Source of the DNA: Variovorax sp. PBL-E5
GTDB lineage: Bacteria; Pseudomonadota; Gammaproteobacteria; Burkholderiales; Burkholderiaceae_C
Direction of reading: 5' to 3'
Assembly: GCF_901827185.1 (NCBI RefSeq)
Contig: NZ_LR594671.1
Span: 3,348,001 to 3,412,000 of the forward strand
Length of the DNA: 64,000 nt
Part shown: positions 20,500 through 29,187 of the stretch, in pieces
Numbering within the stretch: position 1 is the stretch's first letter
Layout: each line of letters opens with the position of its first letter
Notes under the pieces: model-generated
What the model saw: the letters and a program-made list of their open reading frames with translations, nothing else
Told to the model about the DNA's origin: nothing
The model's database searches: none
Translations under genes and position numbers: made by a program

Positions 20500-21780
20500 T
20501 CAGGACATGATGACCTGCAGGCTGTGCTCGTACGAAGCCGTGAGCTGCTCGAAGGTCGCGACCAGCGCATCGCTGGCGCGCACCAGCGCGGCGCGCCCTT
20601 CGGCACTGTCGGCGCCGTGCACGCCGCGCACCAGCAGCAGCCATTCGTCGCGCGCCGCCGCCAGCTCGGCGCGGATCGCGGGCGAACTCAGCGGCGCGCG
20701 CTCGAGTTCGAGCAGCGCCGCCTCGAACGCGTCCATGGTCGCCACCAGCCGATCGCGCGCGCCATGCGCCGGGGCCATCGATGCCAGCAGCGCATCCTTG
20801 GCCAGCCGTTGCACGCGCATGCGCTGGCGGCCGCAGATGTTGACGATGCGCAGCGCGCGCCGCCCGCCGGAGGCCTCCAGCACATCGGTCAAGGCCTCGG
20901 CCGCGACCAGCAAGGCTTCGGCGCCGGCGTCGATCCCAACCAGCGCGGACGGCGCCATGCGGGCCGCGAGCGCCGTCGCCAGCGCTTGCCAGGCCTGCCG
21001 CGCATCGGCCAGCGCGCGCGTGCCGGCCGCGTCGAGCGCGAGCGTTCCGAGATGATCGAGGTTGGCCTGCACCCGCTCGGCCGATTCGGCGCGCAGCGCC
21101 CTGCTGCGCCGCGCATCGATGCCGGCCACCGATTGCGCGGCCAGCCGCGCCAGGCGCTGCGAGAGCATGCGCAACTGGCCGGCGCGGTTGACCGCATCGG
21201 CCCATTGCGTGGCCTCGACCACCGAGCGCGAGACCTCGCCCAGGCGCAGGTTGGCATGCATCGCGGCGCCGCGAAGCAGGCCGAAGGCCTCGTCTTCCCC
21301 GATGCCGCGCGCAGCCATCAGCAGGCCCTTGGCGCGATCGATCCACTTGCGTTCGTCCAGACGGGTGCGCATCGCGCCGAGTTCGGTGCGCAGCACGGCC
21401 TCGCGCTGCCACCGCGCCGCTGCCCGCGCGAGCAGCGCACGCAGCGCATCGGCATCGAGGGTGTCGATCGCTGTCCAGGCCTGCACGCCGAGTGTCACCA
21501 ATGCCTCATGCAGCGCGCCATCGAGCGGCGCGCTGGCCAGGCTCAGCGCGCACGGCGGTGCACCGGACCAGGCCTGCAGTGTCTCGAGCAGCGCGGGCAT
21601 CGGCGCGGACCAATGGATCAGTACATGCTGCGGCGCCAACGCGCGGACCTGGCGCCCCATGTCGCCATGGCCGACGCAGCCGATCAGCACGAGCCCGGCC
21701 TGTGCAAGGATCGCGCGCAAGCCCTCGGGCAGTTGCGGGTCGACGGCTTCGTCCGGCAGGACAACAAGAAGGGAATTCAT
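20500..21780 (-). CDS. ANTAR regulator with degenerate receiver and PilJ-like sensor domain
   Basis: This 426-residue protein has three parts. Residues 1-125 look like a NasT-type response-regulator fold, but the phosphoacceptor region reads HVLIHWSAP with no aspartate. Residues about 130-190 are an ANTAR domain ([20 protein letters not shown]). Residues about 196-426 resemble the PilJ/NarX-type domain, with two copies of the QRM/SQRL-like pattern (AGQLRMLSQRLARL and GRQRMRVQRLAKDALL). I infer a soluble nitrate/nitrite-linked antiterminator partner of NasR. It points away from narK and converges on nrtC. The start at 21780 gives MNSLLVVLPD, which suits the receiver fold. Confidence 0.8.
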   Translation of the reverse strand: MNSLLVVLPDEAVDPQLPEGLRAILAQAGLVLIGCVGHGDMGRQVRALAPQHVLIHWSAPMPALLETLQAWSGAPPCALSLASAPLDGALHEALVTLGVQAWTAIDTLDADALRALLARAAARWQREAVLRTELGAMRTRLDERKWIDRAKGLLMAARGIGEDEAFGLLRGAAMHANLRLGEVSRSVVEATQWADAVNRAGQLRMLSQRLARLAAQSVAGIDARRSRALRAESAERVQANLDHLGTLALDAAGTRALADARQAWQALATALAARMAPSALVGIDAGAEALLVAAEALTDVLEASGGRRALRIVNICGRQRMRVQRLAKDALLASMAPAHGARDRLVATMDAFEAALLELERAPLSSPAIRAELAAARDEWLLLVRGVHGADSAEGRAALVRASDALVATFEQLTASYEHSLQVIMS

Positions 21781-21832
21781 CGCGAGGCGTTGGACAGACA
21801 CACGAGCATAGGACACGAGGGCCGGCGCAGGC

Positions 21833-21847
21833 AGGCATGCGTCTTGC
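21833..21847 (+). promoter_or_regulatory. Candidate sigma-54 promoter for the narK-nirBD-nasA operon
   Basis: AGGCATGCGTCTTGC keeps the GG and GC of the RpoN -24/-12 boxes at the exact 12-base offset and the full TTGC, but departs from TGGCAC at two bases. The predicted start is near 21859, directly before a hairpin with an AACGAA loop. Confidence 0.55.
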
Positions 21848-21859
21848 GTCATGGAGACG

Positions 21860-21909
21860 GCGGTGTAACGAAGCACCGCTTTGGTGAAGACGCGGTCCCG
21901 CGTCCCTTT
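21860..21909 (+). promoter_or_regulatory. Candidate ANTAR-type leader hairpin and following stem
   Basis: A seven-pair stem GCGGTGT/GCACCGC (21860-21879) closes the six-base loop AACGAA, with A at position 1 and G at position 4. It is followed by GACGCG/CGCGTC (21889-21904) and CCTTT, a weak terminator-like structure. Only one canonical hexaloop is seen, so this is less certain than the nrtA leader. Confidence 0.45.
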
Positions 21910-22032
21910 CGGCCGCACGCGCGCCGGACACCCTTCACGCCGGCAGCGTCAGCAGCCGCCGGCACACCGCCCACCCCTGTCCGACGACACGGCCCGCCAA
22001 CGGCCGCGCCGCGGCATTTCGCATCGAATGCC

Positions 22033-23337
22033 ATGTCCAGATTCAAGACCTTCCTGCATGCCGGCCACGGGCCGACGCTGTTCTCGGCCTTCCTGTACTT
22101 CACGTTCTCGTGCTGCATCTGGGTGCTCAACGGCGCCATGGCGCCGTTCATCGGCGAGAGCTTCCATCTCTCGCCGGCGCAGAAGGGGCTGATGCTGTCG
22201 GTGCCGATCATCGCCGGCGCGCTGATGCGCTTTCCGCTCGGCATCCTGTCGCAGTACATCGGCCGCAAGAACGCGACGCTGGTCGAGATGGGGATGATCG
22301 CCATCGCGATGCTGTACGGCTTCTTCATGGTGCACAGCTTCAACGACCTGCTCGCGATGGGCGTGCTGCTGGGCATCGCGGGCGCGAGCTTCGGCGTCGC
22401 GATGTCGCTCGGCTCGGGCTGGTTCCCGGCGCAGCACAAGGGCCTCGCGATGGGTCTGGTGGGCGCCGGCAATGTCGGCACCGCGGTGTCGGTGCTGGTG
22501 GCGCCGCCGCTGGCGCAATGGCTGGGCTGGCAGAGCGTGTACGGCATCGCCGCGGCCGCGATCCTGATCCCGATGGTCGTCATGGTCGTGTTCGCCAAGG
22601 AGCCGCCCGATGTCGACAGCCACGCCAGCCTGCGCGCGCATGTCGCCTGCCTGTTCGAGAAGGACGGCTGGGCCTTCAGCCTGATCTACGGCATCACCTT
22701 CGGCGGCTTCATCGGCCTCACCACCTTCCTGCCTTCCTACTACTACGACCAGTTCGGCGTGAGCAAGGTGCAGGCCGGCGAGCTGACCATGCTGGCCGCG
22801 TTCATGGGTGCCGCGGTGCGGGTGGCCGGCGGATGGATCTCCGACCGCTGGGGCGGCGTCAACACGCTGACGCTGGTGCTGGTGGTGGTGGCCGCGGGGC
22901 TCGCGCTGGTCGGCGCCTCCTCGGCCTCGCTCGCGCTCACCACGCTGCTGCTGATCGTGTGCTTCGCCGCGCTCGGCGCGGGCAACGGTGCGCTGTTCCA
23001 GCTGGTGCCGCTGCGCTGGCCCGCGAGCACCGCGGTGGCCGGCTCGATGATCGGCGAGATCGGCGCGCTCGGCGGCGGCCTGGTGCCCAACGCGATGGGC
23101 CTGTCGAAGCAGTACATGGGCAGCTACCTCTGGGGCTTCGTCTTCTTCGCCGCGCTGGCGCTGGTGATGCTGGGCGTCATGCGCGTGATGCAGACGCGCT
23201 GGACCCGCACCTGGGCCGGCAAGGGCGGCCTGGCCCGAGTCGCCGTGCATGCGGCACCGGCGCGGCATCGCAACGCCGGCGCATCGCTCAGTCCCGATCT
23301 CCGTCTGCTCGATTCCATGAAAGGTCCCACGCCATGA
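22033..23337 (+). CDS. Nitrate/nitrite transporter, MFS family (NarK/NasA porter)
   Basis: This is a 434-residue, 12-helix major facilitator of the nitrate-nitrite porter family. Signature segments are GVAMSLGSGWFPAQHKGLAM and GLVGAGNVGTA in helix 5, and a second glycine-rich nitrate signature (GAGNGALFQLVPLRW) in the C-terminal half. It gives the cell a second nitrate uptake route beside nrtABC. ATG 22033 starts close to the first helix. Its stop overlaps the nirB start (ATGA). Confidence 0.93.
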   Translation: MSRFKTFLHAGHGPTLFSAFLYFTFSCCIWVLNGAMAPFIGESFHLSPAQKGLMLSVPIIAGALMRFPLGILSQYIGRKNATLVEMGMIAIAMLYGFFMVHSFNDLLAMGVLLGIAGASFGVAMSLGSGWFPAQHKGLAMGLVGAGNVGTAVSVLVAPPLAQWLGWQSVYGIAAAAILIPMVVMVVFAKEPPDVDSHASLRAHVACLFEKDGWAFSLIYGITFGGFIGLTTFLPSYYYDQFGVSKVQAGELTMLAAFMGAAVRVAGGWISDRWGGVNTLTLVLVVVAAGLALVGASSASLALTTLLLIVCFAALGAGNGALFQLVPLRWPASTAVAGSMIGEIGALGGGLVPNAMGLSKQYMGSYLWGFVFFAALALVMLGVMRVMQTRWTRTWAGKGGLARVAVHAAPARHRNAGASLSPDLRLLDSMKGPTP

Positions 23338-25799
23338 AGAAACTGAAACTCGTGATGGTCGGCAACGGCATGGCCGGCGTGCGCACGCTCGAAGAGCTGC
23401 TGAAGATCGAGCCCGATCTCTACGACATCACCGTCTTCGGCGCCGAGCCGCATCCCAACTACAACCGCATCCTGCTGTCGCCGGTGCTGGCCGGCGAGCA
23501 GACGGTCGACGAGATCGTGCTCAACACGCGCGAGTGGTATGCCGACCACCGCATCACGCTGCACACCGGCAAGAAGGTGGTCGAGGTCGACCGCGTGCGG
23601 CGCATCGTGCGCGCCGAGGACGGCACCGAGGCCGCCTACGACCGCCTCTTGCTGTGCACCGGCTCCAATCCCTTCATGCTGCCGGTGCCGGGCAAGGAGC
23701 TGAAGGGCGTGATCGCCTACCGCGACATCGCCGACACCGACTACATGATCGAGACCGCGCGCACCCACAAGAACGCGGTGGTGATCGGCGGCGGCCTGCT
23801 GGGCCTGGAGGCGGCCAACGGCCTGATGCTGCGCGGCATGAAGGTGACGGTGGTGCACGTCATGCCCTGGCTGATGGAGCGCCAGCTCGACGACGTCGCC
23901 GGCAAGCTGCTGCAGAAGTCGCTGGAGGACCGTGGCCTGAACTTCCTGATCGGCGCACAGACGCAGGAACTGGTCGGCAACGAGGCCGGCCGCGTCACCG
24001 CCATCCGCTTCAAGGACGGCACCGAGGTCGCGGCCGACCTGGTGGTGATGGCCGTCGGCATCCGACCCAACACCGAGCTGGCCGAGAAGATGCGCCTGCA
24101 CGTCCACCGCGGCATCGTCGTCACCGACACCATGCAGACGGTGACCGACGCGCGCATCTACTCGGTCGGCGAATGCGCGGCGCACCGCGGCATCGCCTAT
24201 GGCCTGGTCGCGCCGCTGTTCGAGCAGGCCAAGGTGGCGGCCAACCACCTGGCGCAGTTCGGCATCGGCCGCTACCTCGGCTCGCTGACCTCGACCAAAC
24301 TCAAGGTCACCGGCATCGACCTGTTCTCGGCCGGCGAATTCATGGGCGGCGAAGGCACCGAGGAAATCGTCATGAGCGACCCGGTCGGCGGCGTCTACAA
24401 GAAGCTGGTGATCAAGGACGACAAGCTGGTCGGCGCCTGCCTCTACGGCGACACCGTCGACGGCAGTTGGTACTTCAAGCTGCTGCGCGACGGCCGCAGC
24501 GTGCAGGACATCCGCGACAAGCTGATGTTCGGCGAATCCAACATCGGCGACACCGGCCACGAGGGCCACAGCAAGGCTGCGTCGATGGCCGACGAGGCCG
24601 AGGTCTGCGGCTGCAACGGCGTGACCAAAGGCACCATCTGCAAGGCGATCAAGGACCGCGGCCTGTTCACGCTCGACGAGGTCAGGAAGCACACCAAGGC
24701 CAGCGCATCGTGCGGCTCGTGCACCGGGCTGGTCGAGCAGATCCTGATGTTCACGGCCGGCGGCGACTACTCGGCGACGCCGAAGAAGAAGGCCGTCTGC
24801 GCCTGCACCGACTTCAGCCACCAGGACGTGCGCGACGCGATCCGCAAGGCGCACTACCTCACGCACGAAGCGCTCTACCACGGCCTCGGCTGGCGCACGC
24901 CCAATGGCTGCGCGACCTGCCGCCCGGCCGTCAACTACTACCTGATCAGCACCTGGCCGAAGGAGGCGAAGGACGATCCGCAGAGCCGCTTCGTCAACGA
25001 GCGCAGCCACGCCAACATCCAGAAGGACGGCACCTATTCGGTGATCCCGCGCATGTGGGGCGGCCACACCACGCCCGACGAGCTGCGACGCATCGCGGAC
25101 GCGGCCGACAAGTACAAGATCCCGACCGTCAAGATCACCGGCGGCCAGCGCATCGACCTGCTGGGCGTGAAGAAGGAAGACCTGGAGAACGTCTGGAAGG
25201 ACATCGGCATGCCCTCGGGCTTCGCGTACGCCAAGTCGCTGCGCACGGTGAAGACCTGCGTCGGCAGCGAGTGGTGCCGCTTCGGCACGCAGGACTCGAC
25301 GCAGATGGGCAAGGACCTCGAACGCGCGCTGTGGGCGATGTACTCGCCGCACAAGGTCAAACTCGCGGTCTCGGGCTGCCCGCGCAACTGCGCCGAGGCC
25401 GGCATCAAGGACGTCGGCGTGATCGGCGTCGACTCGGGCTGGGAGATCTATGTCGGCGGCAACGGCGGCATCAAGACCGAGGTCGCGCAGTTCCTGGTCA
25501 AGGTGAAGACTTCCGAGGAAGTGATGCAGTACGCGGGAGCCTTCCTGCAGCTCTACCGCGAAGAAGGCTGGTACCTCGAGCGCACGGTGCACTACATCGG
25601 CCGTGTCGGACTGGACTACGTGAAGAAGAAGATCCTCGAGGACGCCGAAGGCCGCCAGGCGCTGTGGGAGCGGCTGCAGTTCGCGCTCGACGGCGAGCCC
25701 GATCCGTGGTTCGCATCGAGCCAGGCCTCGGTCGACGTGCGGCAGTTCACGCCCGTTGCCGTGGTGCCGGCCGCCGAACGCACCGCGCAGCCGGCCTGA
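23334..25799 (+). CDS. nirB: Assimilatory nitrite reductase [NAD(P)H] large subunit
   Basis: This 821-residue cytoplasmic enzyme reduces nitrite to ammonium. In order it has an FAD/NAD(P)-binding reductase module (about 1-400; KKLKLVMVGNGMAGVRTLEE and VVIGGGLLGLEAANG), two BFD-like [2Fe-2S] segments (CGCNGVTKGT... and CACTDFSHQD...CATC), and the sirohaem/[4Fe-4S] part with TCVGSEWCRFG and SGCPRNCAEAG supplying the four cluster cysteines. The start overlaps the transporter stop, so translation is probably coupled. Confidence 0.97.
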   Translation: MKKLKLVMVGNGMAGVRTLEELLKIEPDLYDITVFGAEPHPNYNRILLSPVLAGEQTVDEIVLNTREWYADHRITLHTGKKVVEVDRVRRIVRAEDGTEAAYDRLLLCTGSNPFMLPVPGKELKGVIAYRDIADTDYMIETARTHKNAVVIGGGLLGLEAANGLMLRGMKVTVVHVMPWLMERQLDDVAGKLLQKSLEDRGLNFLIGAQTQELVGNEAGRVTAIRFKDGTEVAADLVVMAVGIRPNTELAEKMRLHVHRGIVVTDTMQTVTDARIYSVGECAAHRGIAYGLVAPLFEQAKVAANHLAQFGIGRYLGSLTSTKLKVTGIDLFSAGEFMGGEGTEEIVMSDPVGGVYKKLVIKDDKLVGACLYGDTVDGSWYFKLLRDGRSVQDIRDKLMFGESNIGDTGHEGHSKAASMADEAEVCGCNGVTKGTICKAIKDRGLFTLDEVRKHTKASASCGSCTGLVEQILMFTAGGDYSATPKKKAVCACTDFSHQDVRDAIRKAHYLTHEALYHGLGWRTPNGCATCRPAVNYYLISTWPKEAKDDPQSRFVNERSHANIQKDGTYSVIPRMWGGHTTPDELRRIADAADKYKIPTVKITGGQRIDLLGVKKEDLENVWKDIGMPSGFAYAKSLRTVKTCVGSEWCRFGTQDSTQMGKDLERALWAMYSPHKVKLAVSGCPRNCAEAGIKDVGVIGVDSGWEIYVGGNGGIKTEVAQFLVKVKTSEEVMQYAGAFLQLYREEGWYLERTVHYIGRVGLDYVKKKILEDAEGRQALWERLQFALDGEPDPWFASSQASVDVRQFTPVAVVPAAERTAQPA

Positions 25800-25812
25800 A
25801 AGGAAGACATCC

Positions 25813-26211
25813 ATGAGCGAATGGAAAGTGATCTGCCGCGTCGACGATATTCCCGTGCTCGGCGCGCGGCGCGTGGCACGGCCCGTGGGCGTGGACGTGG
25901 CGGTGTTCCGCAATGCCGAGGACCAGGTCTTCGCGCTGCTCGACCGCTGCCCGCACAAGGGCGGCCCCCTGAGCCAGGGCATCGTGTTCGGCACCAGCGT
26001 GGCCTGCCCGCTGCACAACTGGGCCGTCGGGCTCGACGATGGCTGCGCGAAATCGCCGGACGAAGGCTGCACGCCGCGCTTCGCGGTGAAGGTGGTCGAG
26101 GGTGTGGTGCATCTCGATGCCGAGGAGATCGCCACGCATGCGACCGATCTCGAACGCCCCGTGGCCGGACCGAAGCGCGTCCTGTCCCCTCTCCCTCTGG
26201 GAGAGGGCTAG
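25813..26211 (+). CDS. nirD: Assimilatory nitrite reductase small subunit, C-terminus recast by a repeat
   Basis: This 132-residue Rieske-type partner of NirB contains PHKGGPLSQG and CPLHNWA. The cysteine/histidine pairs (CPHK and CPLHNW) suggest a Rieske-like cluster can be kept. The start at 25813 has an AGGAAG site before it. The last ten or so residues (VLSPLPLGEG and stop) are encoded by the left arm of the dispersed inverted repeat at 26186, so the native C-terminus may have been replaced. Confidence 0.93.
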   Translation: MSEWKVICRVDDIPVLGARRVARPVGVDVAVFRNAEDQVFALLDRCPHKGGPLSQGIVFGTSVACPLHNWAVGLDDGCAKSPDEGCTPRFAVKVVEGVVHLDAEEIATHATDLERPVAGPKRVLSPLPLGEG

Positions 26212-26284
26212 GGTGAGGGCAGCGATGCTTCCACTGGCAACGCCGTTTGCCCTCACCCCCACCCTCTCCCAGAGGGAGAGGGAG
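26186..26284. repeat. Dispersed inverted-repeat element, copy 1 (nirD/nasA junction)
   Basis: Left arm 26186-26220 and right arm 26249-26284 are near-perfect inverted repeats of about 35 bases, each with its own CTCTCCC/GGGAGAG palindrome, around a 28-base unique spacer. The same arms recur at 51563. The element supplies the end of nirD, and an SD-like GAGGG and the start codon for nasA. Confidence 0.9.
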
Positions 26285-29086
26285 AAAAGCGAAACGCGCT
26301 CGACCTGCCCTTACTGTGGCGTGGGTTGCGGCGTGATCATCGAGGCCGAAGGCACGCAGATCACCGGTGTGCGCGGCGACCCCGACCATCCGGCCAACTT
26401 CGGCCGCCTCTGCACCAAGGGCTCGACGCTGCACCTCACCGCGAGCGCGGCGATCACGCGCCAGACGCGCCTGCTTCAGCCCCTGCGCCGCATCACGCGC
26501 CGCGCCACGCCCGAAGCCATCGGCTGGGACGCTGCGCTCGACCTCGCCGCCGACAAATTCGCCCAGGTGATCCGCGACCATGGCCCCGACGCGGTGGGCT
26601 TCTATGTCTCGGGCCAACTGCTCACCGAGGATTACTACGTCTTCAACAAGCTGGCCAAGGGCCTGGTCGGCACCAACAACATCGACACCAACTCGCGCCT
26701 GTGCATGAGCAGCGCGGTGGCCGGCTACAAGAAGACGCTGGGCGCCGATGCACCGCCGGCCTGCTACGACGACCTGAAGCATGCCGAGTGCCTGTTCATC
26801 GTCGGCAGCAACACGGCCTGGGCACACCCGATCCTGTACCGGCGCATCGAGGACGCGAAGGCCGCCAACCCGGCCTTGAAGATCATCGTCGCCGACCCGC
26901 GCCGCACCGACACCTGCGAGATCGCCGACCTGCATCTTGCGCTGCAGCCGGGCACCGACGTGATGCTGTTCAACGGCATGCTGCACCTGATGCTGTGGGA
27001 AGGCTGGACCGACACGCGCTACATCGCGGCGCACACCAGCGGCTTCGATGCGCTCAAGGCCACCGTGCGCGACTGCACGCCCGACCGCGTGGCCGAGGTC
27101 TGCGGCATTGCCAAGGACGATCTGCTGCAGGCCGCGCGCCTGTTCGCCACCTCGGCCGCGACGCTGAGCCTCTACTGCCAGGGCCTGAATCAATCGTCCT
27201 CGGGCACGGCCAAGAATGCCGCGCTGATCAACCTGCACCTGGCCACCGCGCAGATCGGCAAGCCCGGCGCCGGCCCCTTCTCGCTGACCGGCCAGCCCAA
27301 TGCGATGGGCGGGCGCGAAGTGGGCGGACTGGCCAACCTGCTGTCGGCGCATCGCGATCTCGCGAACCCGCAGCACCGCGCCGAGGTCGCGGCGCTGTGG
27401 GGCGTGCCCGAGGTGCCCTTCAAGCCCGGCAAGACCGCGGTCGAGATGTTCCAGGCCGCCGCCGACGGCGAGATCCGCGCGCTCTGGATCGCCTGCACCA
27501 ACCCGGCGCAATCGATGCCCGACCAGGGCACCGTGCGGCGTGCACTCGAGCGCTGCGAGTTCGTCGTCGTGCAGGAAGCCTTCTCGACCCCCGCCACCTG
27601 CGACTTCGCCGACCTGCTGCTGCCGGCCAGCACCTGGGGCGAAAAGCAAGGCACTGTCACCAACAGCGAGCGCCGCATCTCGCGCGTGCGTCCCGCGGTG
27701 CCGGCGCCAGGCGAAGCGCGCGACGACTGGGCCATTGGCGTGGCTTTCGCGCGCCGCCTCGAAAGCCGGCTCGGGCGCACGGCCGCGCTGTTCCCGTATG
27801 CCAGCGCCGAATCGGTCTGGAACGAACACCGCGAGTCGACGCGCGGGCGCGACCTCGACATCACCGGCATGAGCTACGCGATGCTCGAAGCCGCGCCGCA
27901 GCAATGGCCGCTGCGCGAAGGCGAAGCCACAGGCCGCGAGCGCCTCTACGAAGACGGCGTGTTCTCGACGCCCGATGGCCGCGCCCGCTTCGCCGACACG
28001 CCCTACGCACCGGTCGCGGAAGCCCGCGAGGCGCGCTATCCCTTCTCGCTCAACACCGGACGATTGCGCGACCAGTGGCACGGCATGAGCCGCACCGGCA
28101 CGCTCGGCCGCCTGTTCGGCCATGCAGCCGAGCCGACGGTGCAGTTGCATCCGCAGGACATGGCGCGCCGTCAGCTGGCCGAAGGCGATCTGGTGCACGT
28201 GACCTCGCGCCGCGGCTCGATCGTGCTGCCCGTCGCGGCCAGCACCGAGCTCGGCCTGAGCCAGGCCTTCATCGCGATGCACTGGGGCGGCGAATACCTG
28301 AGCGGCTGCTCCAGCACCGGCGAGCGCCTCGCCGGCGTGAACGCGCTCACCACCTCGCGCTTCTGCCCCGATTCGAAACAGCCCGAGCTCAAGCACGCGG
28401 CCGTGAAGGTTCTCAAGGCCGAACTGCCCTGGTCGCTGCTCGCCGCGGCCTGGCTGCCGCAGGAGGCGTCGCTTCACGTCGCCGCCGCGCTGCGTGCGCT
28501 GATGCCCTCCTTTCCCTTCGCCAGCTGCGTGCCCTTCGGCGCCGGCGGCTCGCTGGCGGGCGGCGAGCCGGAGCGTGCGGGCATCCTCTTTCGGGCGGCG
28601 GCGTACGAGGTACCGCCCGACGCGGTCATGACGCAGATCGAGCGCCTGCTCGCGCTCGGCGGTCCCGACGCGCTGCGCTATGTCGATGCCCGGCGCGGGC
28701 AGCGGCGCACGGTGCGTTTGGTGCGCGAGGGTGCGGAGGCGCGGCTCGACGGCTTCCTGCTCGGCGGCGACACCAGTGCCGAAGCCTGGATCAAGACGCT
28801 GCTGCAGGACCGCCTGCCCGCGCAGGCCTACGGCCGCCAATTGCTGCGGCCCGGCGCCGCAGCGCCCGCCGGCGTGGCAACCCGCGGCAAGATCGTCTGC
28901 GGTTGCTTCGGCGTCACGCAGACCGCGATCGCCGGCAAGCTCGCGGCCGTCGCGGGCTCGGCCGACGAACGCCTCGCCGCGCTGCAGGGTGCGCTGAAGT
29001 GCGGCACCAACTGCGGCTCCTGCCTGCCCGAACTCAAGCGCATGGTGCGCGCGGGGGCCGCGTCGGCACTCGCGCCAGTGTCATGA
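26225..29086 (+). CDS. nasA: Assimilatory nitrate reductase catalytic subunit
   Basis: This 953-residue cytoplasmic molybdoenzyme reduces nitrate to nitrite. After a repeat-derived leader of about 23 residues come the [4Fe-4S] site STCPYCGVGCGV, the bis-MGD domains (SRLCMSSAVAGYK, GQPNAMGGREVG) and the dinucleotide-binding C-terminal barrel. A terminal BFD-like [2Fe-2S] domain (KIVCGCFGVTQTAI...CGTNCGSC) resembles Klebsiella NasA. The best start is ATG 26225, inside the repeat spacer, with GAGGG five bases before it; the next in-frame starts lie past the cluster motif. The residues ALTPTLSQRERE are pure repeat translation. It needs Mo cofactor; mog lies at 37.1 kb. Confidence 0.94.
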   Translation: MLPLATPFALTPTLSQREREKSETRSTCPYCGVGCGVIIEAEGTQITGVRGDPDHPANFGRLCTKGSTLHLTASAAITRQTRLLQPLRRITRRATPEAIGWDAALDLAADKFAQVIRDHGPDAVGFYVSGQLLTEDYYVFNKLAKGLVGTNNIDTNSRLCMSSAVAGYKKTLGADAPPACYDDLKHAECLFIVGSNTAWAHPILYRRIEDAKAANPALKIIVADPRRTDTCEIADLHLALQPGTDVMLFNGMLHLMLWEGWTDTRYIAAHTSGFDALKATVRDCTPDRVAEVCGIAKDDLLQAARLFATSAATLSLYCQGLNQSSSGTAKNAALINLHLATAQIGKPGAGPFSLTGQPNAMGGREVGGLANLLSAHRDLANPQHRAEVAALWGVPEVPFKPGKTAVEMFQAAADGEIRALWIACTNPAQSMPDQGTVRRALERCEFVVVQEAFSTPATCDFADLLLPASTWGEKQGTVTNSERRISRVRPAVPAPGEARDDWAIGVAFARRLESRLGRTAALFPYASAESVWNEHRESTRGRDLDITGMSYAMLEAAPQQWPLREGEATGRERLYEDGVFSTPDGRARFADTPYAPVAEAREARYPFSLNTGRLRDQWHGMSRTGTLGRLFGHAAEPTVQLHPQDMARRQLAEGDLVHVTSRRGSIVLPVAASTELGLSQAFIAMHWGGEYLSGCSSTGERLAGVNALTTSRFCPDSKQPELKHAAVKVLKAELPWSLLAAAWLPQEASLHVAAALRALMPSFPFASCVPFGAGGSLAGGEPERAGILFRAAAYEVPPDAVMTQIERLLALGGPDALRYVDARRGQRRTVRLVREGAEARLDGFLLGGDTSAEAWIKTLLQDRLPAQAYGRQLLRPGAAAPAGVATRGKIVCGCFGVTQTAIAGKLAAVAGSADERLAALQGALKCGTNCGSCLPELKRMVRAGAASALAPVS

Positions 29087-29187
29087 GGACACGCGCCAGG
29101 CGCTCCCTGCCGACAGCCCTTGCCGCGCGCAGGGGCATAAGGCGCCCCTCTTTGCGGCATAAGCCATGCAGGACAATTCGCGAACCC

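Noticed and set aside
21847..21859. CGTC-ATGGA-GACG hairpin as the first ANTAR stem before narK
   Set aside because: The loop has five bases, there is no linker to the next stem, and it overlaps the -12 element, so it would lie before the predicted RNA start.
23124..28840. Very long antisense open frames (over 1000 codons each) opposite nirB and nasA
   Set aside because: They mirror the codon structure of the real genes in very high-GC DNA, are rich in Arg/Ala/His/Gly, and show no family motifs.
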